Below are positions 59,087 through 64,000 of a stretch of 64,000 nt of DNA, one piece after another. Within the stretch, counting starts at the first letter, position 1, and each line of letters starts with the position of its first letter. The position numbers were made by a program, and so were the translations under genes. The notes under the pieces were generated by a model. That model was not told the DNA's origin. It saw only the letters and a list, made by a program, of their open reading frames with translations, and did no database searches. The stretch covers positions 62,001 to 126,000 of the forward strand of contig CAIVAT010000034.1 of NCBI GenBank assembly GCA_903903985.1, written 5' to 3'. The stretch is from an uncultured Bacteroidales bacterium (GTDB lineage Bacteria > Bacteroidota > Bacteroidia > Bacteroidales > FEN-979).

Positions 59087-60955
59087 ATGTTAATAACCAG
59101 GGAAAATACACCACGCTGGCTGATCTTTTTTATCGACATCACCATTGCAGTTTCTTCCGTCATCCTTGCCTATTTGCTGCGGTTCAATTTTTCGATCCCG
59201 CCCAGGGATCTGCAGCCACTCCCGCAGGTATTGCTTTACATGGCCTTCATCCGGTCGTTGAGCTTCATAATCGTCAGGACCTATGCAGGCATTATCCGTT
59301 ATACCAGCACCGGCGATGCATTGCGCGTTTTTGGAACGATCCTCGCCGGGAGTATCGTTTTCGCCCTGACCAACGTGGTGACGTACTTCTTTATCAACAG
59401 TCATTTCTTTATCCCGTTTTCGGTGATCATCATCGACTTCCTGGCCACCTCCTTCGGGATGATCACATTCAGGCTGATCGTCAAACTGGCATTTCTTGAA
59501 TTCCGGCAACCGGAAGGTGAAAAAGTGAATGTGGTGATATACGGGGCAGGGGAAGCAGGGATCACCGCAAAACGCACCCTCGACCGTGATGTTGGCACCA
59601 AGTATAAAGTGCTCGCTTTTATTGATGATCATGCAAGCAAACAAGGGAAAAAGCTCGAAGGCATTGATATTCTCAGCCCGGCGAAACTGGACAACCTACT
59701 CTCGACCAACTCCGTTGCCCAGATCATTCTGGCGATCATGCACTTTGATCCTTTAAAGAAACAGGAACTGGTGGATAAATGCCTGGCTTACAACACCAAA
59801 GTACTTACCGTGCCCCCCATGATGAGGTGGATAAACGGAGAGCTGAGTTTTAACCAGATCAAAAAGATCAACATAGAAGAGTTGCTTGAACGCGATGAGA
59901 TCAGGCTGGATGAAGAACGGATCGCACTCGAAATCACCGGCAAGACAATCCTCGTAACCGGCGCGGCAGGATCGATCGGCAGCGAGATCGTGAGGCAGAT
60001 CGCACATTTTGCACCCCGCCAGATCATTCTCATCGACCAGGCTGAAACTCCGCTCCATTACCTCGAACTCGAAACCCAGGAATACTCCCAGGGTTCCGCT
60101 GTTGAATTCATCCTGTGCGATATTGGCAATGAAGCCCGGATGCGGAAGATCTTCGATACTTTTCGCCCCGACATGGTATACCATGCAGCAGCATACAAGC
60201 ATGTGCCCATGATGGAAAACAATCCGGCAGAAGCGGTGCTCACCAACATCAGGGGAACCAGGATCATTGCTGACCTGTCGGTTGAGTTTCGCGTAAAAAA
60301 ATTCATCATGATCTCCACCGACAAGGCGGTTAACCCGACCAACGTCATGGGAGCTTCAAAACGGATCGCTGAAATCTATACACAGGCACTGGACAATGTG
60401 AACGGCACACGATTCATCACGACCCGGTTTGGCAATGTGTTGGGTTCGAATGGTTCGGTGATACCACTCTTTCGCAGCCAGATTGAAAAAGGGGGCCCCG
60501 TCACCATCACCCACCCGGAGGTGACCCGGTTTTTCATGACCATCCCGGAGGCATGCCAGTTGGTTTTGGAAGCTGGCGCCTGGGGCAAAGGCGGAGAAAT
60601 ATTCATTTTCGACATGGGCAAATCCGTGAAGATCATCGACCTGGCAAAAAAAATGATCCAGCTCTCCGGGCTTGTCCTTGGAAAAGACATCCAGATCAAG
60701 TTCACCGGATTGCGCCCTGGCGAAAAACTCTATGAGGAACTGCTCAACGTCGAAGAAAATGCCATGCCAACCCATCACCCGCTGATCCTGACCGCCAGGG
60801 TCCGTGCATTCAGTCTGAAGGAAGTGAAGCAGGATATTGAAGAACTGATCGCCCTGGTGCCAACCCGTTCAAACTTCGACATCATCCGGAAGATGAAACA
60901 GATGGTACCGGAGTATAAAAGCCAGAATTCGGTGTTTGAAGAACTTGATAAATAA
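59087..60955 (+). CDS. Membrane NDP-sugar 4,6-dehydratase (PglF/WbpM/CapD family)
   Basis: Four N-terminal TM segments; VNVVIYGAGEAGITAKRTL; ILVTGAAGSIGSEIVRQIA; YHAAAYKHVPMMENNPAEAVLTN; ISTDKAVNPTNVMGASKR. Confidence 0.92.
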   Translation: MLITRENTPRWLIFFIDITIAVSSVILAYLLRFNFSIPPRDLQPLPQVLLYMAFIRSLSFIIVRTYAGIIRYTSTGDALRVFGTILAGSIVFALTNVVTYFFINSHFFIPFSVIIIDFLATSFGMITFRLIVKLAFLEFRQPEGEKVNVVIYGAGEAGITAKRTLDRDVGTKYKVLAFIDDHASKQGKKLEGIDILSPAKLDNLLSTNSVAQIILAIMHFDPLKKQELVDKCLAYNTKVLTVPPMMRWINGELSFNQIKKINIEELLERDEIRLDEERIALEITGKTILVTGAAGSIGSEIVRQIAHFAPRQIILIDQAETPLHYLELETQEYSQGSAVEFILCDIGNEARMRKIFDTFRPDMVYHAAAYKHVPMMENNPAEAVLTNIRGTRIIADLSVEFRVKKFIMISTDKAVNPTNVMGASKRIAEIYTQALDNVNGTRFITTRFGNVLGSNGSVIPLFRSQIEKGGPVTITHPEVTRFFMTIPEACQLVLEAGAWGKGGEIFIFDMGKSVKIIDLAKKMIQLSGLVLGKDIQIKFTGLRPGEKLYEELLNVEENAMPTHHPLILTARVRAFSLKEVKQDIEELIALVPTRSNFDIIRKMKQMVPEYKSQNSVFEELDK

Positions 60956-61085
60956 TGCAGGCAATGCATGAAATGCTTTGTTTGGAGTGGTCAATGGGAA
61001 AATAACATGAATACCAGTTTAACATAATCTGCAGAGATCTGCCCGTTGATCTGCGGAAATCTGCGTGACATCTTTTTAATTTTAA

Positions 61086-61997
61086 TTGATTTTGCTGACT
61101 ATCCTGGGTCCGACCGCCACGGGCAAGACTGCCCTCGCTGCAAGGCTTGCATATGAACTCAACGGGGAGGTGATCAGCGCCGACTCACGGCAGGTTTATC
61201 GGCGCATGAACATCGGGACCGGCAAGGATTATGATGATTATGTTGTTGATGGGGCGAAGATTCCTTATCATTTGATCGACATCGTAGACCCTGGATATGA
61301 ATACAACATCTTTGAATACCAGAAAGACTTTTTAAAGGTATACCACGACATCATTCAACGCAAAAAACTGCCGGTACTCTGCGGTGGATCTGGCATGTAC
61401 CTCGAAGCCGTGCTGAAAGGCTACCAGCTTGCAAAGGCAGAGAGCGATGATGCGTTTTTTGCTTCGCTGAAAGATAAAACGGATACCGAATTGATCGAAA
61501 TCCTGAAATCGTTTACAACGCCTCACAACATCACCGACTTTGAAGACAGGCCCAGGATTTTAAAAGCCATCCGCATTGTCCGGGCATCACGGGGGACGAA
61601 GAACGAATTAAACCATCACTTTCCACAGATCAGATCTACCATTATCGGCATCGATTATCCCCGCGGACTTGTGAAAGCCCGTATTACGAAGCGTTTGGAA
61701 TACCGCCTGGAGCATGGCATGATTACCGAAGTGGAGCAATTGCTGGCCAGTGGCATCACCCCCGAACGCCTGATGAAATACGGGCTTGAATATAAGTTTG
61801 TTACGCTTTATCTCACCGGAAAAATATCACGAGCCGACCTGTTATCTGAACTGAACATAGCCATCCGGCAGTTTGCCAAGCGCCAGATGACCTGGTTCCG
61901 CCGGATGGAAAAGCAAGGGTTGAAGATCCACTGGATTGACGGCCGGATGCCAGTTGAAAAAAAAGTAAACGAGATCAGAACTCATTTCTTTATCTGA
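61086..61997 (+). CDS. miaA: tRNA dimethylallyltransferase
   Basis: LTILGPTATGKTALAARLAYELNGEVISADSRQVYRRMNIGTGK; GGSGMYLEAVLKGY; RQFAKRQMTWFRR. TTG start. Confidence 0.95.
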   Translation: MILLTILGPTATGKTALAARLAYELNGEVISADSRQVYRRMNIGTGKDYDDYVVDGAKIPYHLIDIVDPGYEYNIFEYQKDFLKVYHDIIQRKKLPVLCGGSGMYLEAVLKGYQLAKAESDDAFFASLKDKTDTELIEILKSFTTPHNITDFEDRPRILKAIRIVRASRGTKNELNHHFPQIRSTIIGIDYPRGLVKARITKRLEYRLEHGMITEVEQLLASGITPERLMKYGLEYKFVTLYLTGKISRADLLSELNIAIRQFAKRQMTWFRRMEKQGLKIHWIDGRMPVEKKVNEIRTHFFI

Positions 61998-64000
61998 AAC
62001 CCCGGATGGCCGCATTGCCACAGTACAAATGCAAACTGGTCGGCAAAATTGGCATAGGTCACACTCCTGTCTTCCGTGAAATGCCCGTTGTCGTAGTTTA
62101 CCTTCATGAGCACAGGTTTGCCGGAAGTTGATGCGTTTTGAAGGGCAGCCGCGAATTTACCTGGTTCCCAGGCAACTACCCGCGGATCGTTCCAACCCCC
62201 GACACAGATTACTGCCGGGTACTTCGTTCCGGCGACGACATGCTGAACACCATCCATTTCAAACAAAGCGCGGCATTCTGTACTGTCTTTCACGGTGCCA
62301 AACTCAGGAATATTGACCGGCCCGTTGGATCCAAACTCCATCCTCATCGCATTGGCACACCCCACATTGCAGATGGCAGCGGCAAACAGGTCGGGGCGTT
62401 CGGTGATGGACCGGCTGATCAGGATTCCGCCAGCGCTGGTACCTGTTCCTGCGAGTTTTGATTTTGAAGTATAGCCCTTTGCGATCAGGTATTCGGCGCA
62501 ACTGATAAAGTCTTTCCAGGTGTTCGGCTTGGTGGTCTTATAGCCTGCCTTGTACCACTCCTCCCCTTTTTCGCTGCCACCCCGGATGTGCGGGTAAGCG
62601 ATCACGACACCTTTTACAGCCAGTGCATTTTCAAGCATGCTGAAATAGGGGGTCATGCTGATGCCATAGGCACCGTATCCATCCATCAGGCAAACATTCA
62701 ATCCATCTTTTTTGATTCCTTTTTTATAAATGATCGAAAGAGGGATCATCACCCCATCGTGCCCTTTAACCTCCACCTCTTCAACCATCAGATCTTTATA
62801 GGCATCCGGGTAAACCGGTGGCTTGTTGAAACTGCTGGGTGTCAGGGCATCGGTCGCCGCATTATAGTTGTACTCCATATAAGGCCGGTTCCAGGAGGTA
62901 ATCCCAAGGGAACAATCATTGGTTTTTGAATTGACACAACTGATGCCGATGGTGCCCGAATAAGGAAGTTTCACCTCAGAGGTCTTTTTGGTCTTGAAGT
63001 TATATTTCGACAGGTGATTGTTGATCCCATCGCTATGCACGATTAAAAGGTAATCTTTTGAATAGGTTACATTTTCAAGGGTCTGGTCTTTCCTTTCAGC
63101 AGCGATGGTCACGGCATTTGTCCAGTCCGGATGTTTAAGGCTGGTAGCGATCAGTTTGTAGTTCTTGGCGTTATTGTGCGTGATGGCATAGGCATCATCT
63201 CCGATAATTGCAAATCCACGCACCAGTTTATCGGATGGGGTGCATAAGGTCTTCCATTGGATTTTTTTAGCATGGAGTTGATCTGCCGGTGCATAGTTGG
63301 CAGTGATTTCAGGCTGAACACTTCCGACACCCGAAAAAATGTAGTTCTTTGAATCTTCAGATAAAAACGCAAAGGGGTAAACGCTTGGATCTATCTTCAT
63401 TTCCGGGTAACTTTCGTTGCTGAAGAAGTCAATGTCGCTGCTCATCGGGTTGCCCAGGACATGCAGTTTGGTTTTTGAATTCAGCCTTGACCCGGGGTCT
63501 TTGTTATCAGCTGATTTTATCCACGTATAAAAGAAACTTTTATTGTCAAAAGTCCAGCTGCCGGGACCTGCCGACGGATAAATGGAATCATTCAGGAATT
63601 TCTTTGTATCCACATCCATCACTTTGATGATGGTCACTTCCGCACCCTGCTGGGAATAACCGATGGTTAATTTTTTCCCGTCATAGCTGGGAATGGCGGC
63701 ATCTATGGTGAGGGTCTTCCCTGTGATGTAGGCCTGCGGGTCAAAAAGCAACTCCTCTTTCCCGTTGATCCCCTGACGGTAATAAAGCTTGCTAACGATT
63801 TCGCCGGGATTTCTTTTGTGGTAAAAATACCTTCCGTTTTCATAGATGATTGAGTTGATCCTGGGGGGCTGAAGTTTGTCCAGCTTCTTCCATTCCGCAA
63901 TAAGTTCATCCCGCCCATTCAGCTTGTTAAGGACAGAATTGGTAAGATCAGCCTGTTGCCTGAACCAGCTTTCCACTTCGGGTTTATCAATGTATTCCAG
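61982..64000 (-). CDS. S9 prolyl oligopeptidase family serine peptidase (5' end beyond window)
   Basis: YPHIRGGSEKGEEWYKAG, GTGTSAGGILISRSITERPDLFAA; the frame is open to the window edge (LEYIDKPEVESWF). Confidence 0.92.
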   Translation of the reverse strand: MEYIDKPEVESWFRQQADLTNSVLNKLNGRDELIAEWKKLDKLQPPRINSIIYENGRYFYHKRNPGEIVSKLYYRQGINGKEELLFDPQAYITGKTLTIDAAIPSYDGKKLTIGYSQQGAEVTIIKVMDVDTKKFLNDSIYPSAGPGSWTFDNKSFFYTWIKSADNKDPGSRLNSKTKLHVLGNPMSSDIDFFSNESYPEMKIDPSVYPFAFLSEDSKNYIFSGVGSVQPEITANYAPADQLHAKKIQWKTLCTPSDKLVRGFAIIGDDAYAITHNNAKNYKLIATSLKHPDWTNAVTIAAERKDQTLENVTYSKDYLLIVHSDGINNHLSKYNFKTKKTSEVKLPYSGTIGISCVNSKTNDCSLGITSWNRPYMEYNYNAATDALTPSSFNKPPVYPDAYKDLMVEEVEVKGHDGVMIPLSIIYKKGIKKDGLNVCLMDGYGAYGISMTPYFSMLENALAVKGVVIAYPHIRGGSEKGEEWYKAGYKTTKPNTWKDFISCAEYLIAKGYTSKSKLAGTGTSAGGILISRSITERPDLFAAAICNVGCANAMRMEFGSNGPVNIPEFGTVKDSTECRALFEMDGVQHVVAGTKYPAVICVGGWNDPRVVAWEPGKFAAALQNASTSGKPVLMKVNYDNGHFTEDRSVTYANFADQFAFVLWQCGHPGFQIKK

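Noticed and set aside
1-64000. Prophage, insertion sequence or defence island
   Set aside because: No transposase, integrase, phage structural, restriction-modification or toxin-antitoxin gene recognised on either strand; the closest to mobile DNA are small palindromic repeats.

Overview
The window looks like a chromosomal segment of a Bacteroidota-type genome. Evidence: type IX secretion C-terminal sorting domains, TAnnTTTG-like promoters, and Bacteroidota-style DUF5606 and LysM/PBP-like proteins. It encodes about 45 genes; no rRNA, tRNA, CRISPR array or transposase was recognised. Main blocks: (i) a giant secreted GEVED-repeat protein, truncated at the left edge; (ii) a thrH-thrC-OAH sulfhydrylase cluster; (iii) purB; (iv) a surface polysaccharide/glycosylation island at about 14.8-29.2 kb (GT22, AlgJ/AlgI-like O-acetylation pair, two DegT aminotransferases, flippase, GT2s, FkbM methyltransferase, PglC-like sugar transferase) containing a decayed methyltransferase; (v) pyrK-pyrD; (vi) a second T9SS cargo (BNR/sortilin-like), a paralogous pair with one frameshifted copy, murB, two GT4s and a universal stress protein; (vii) guaA, M23 peptidase, DPP III, comB, an LRR protein and a run of unknown secreted proteins; (viii) gcvT, a PglF/CapD-like dehydratase, miaA, and an S9 peptidase truncated at the right edge. 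The most unusual signal is a set of short-period arrays. Unrelated sequences share a 7-nt period (sometimes 8) at or next to stop codons across the window, and the same kind of array appears inside coding sequence: an 8-nt array in murB and a 7-nt array in the next glycosyltransferase. Other notable items are an in-frame tandem repeat forming the hydrophobic core of a signal peptide, a secreted-protein/S23 four-helix-bundle chimeric junction, three single-nucleotide frameshifts, and a three-module LRR protein. All calls come from reading the sequence; no database search was run.
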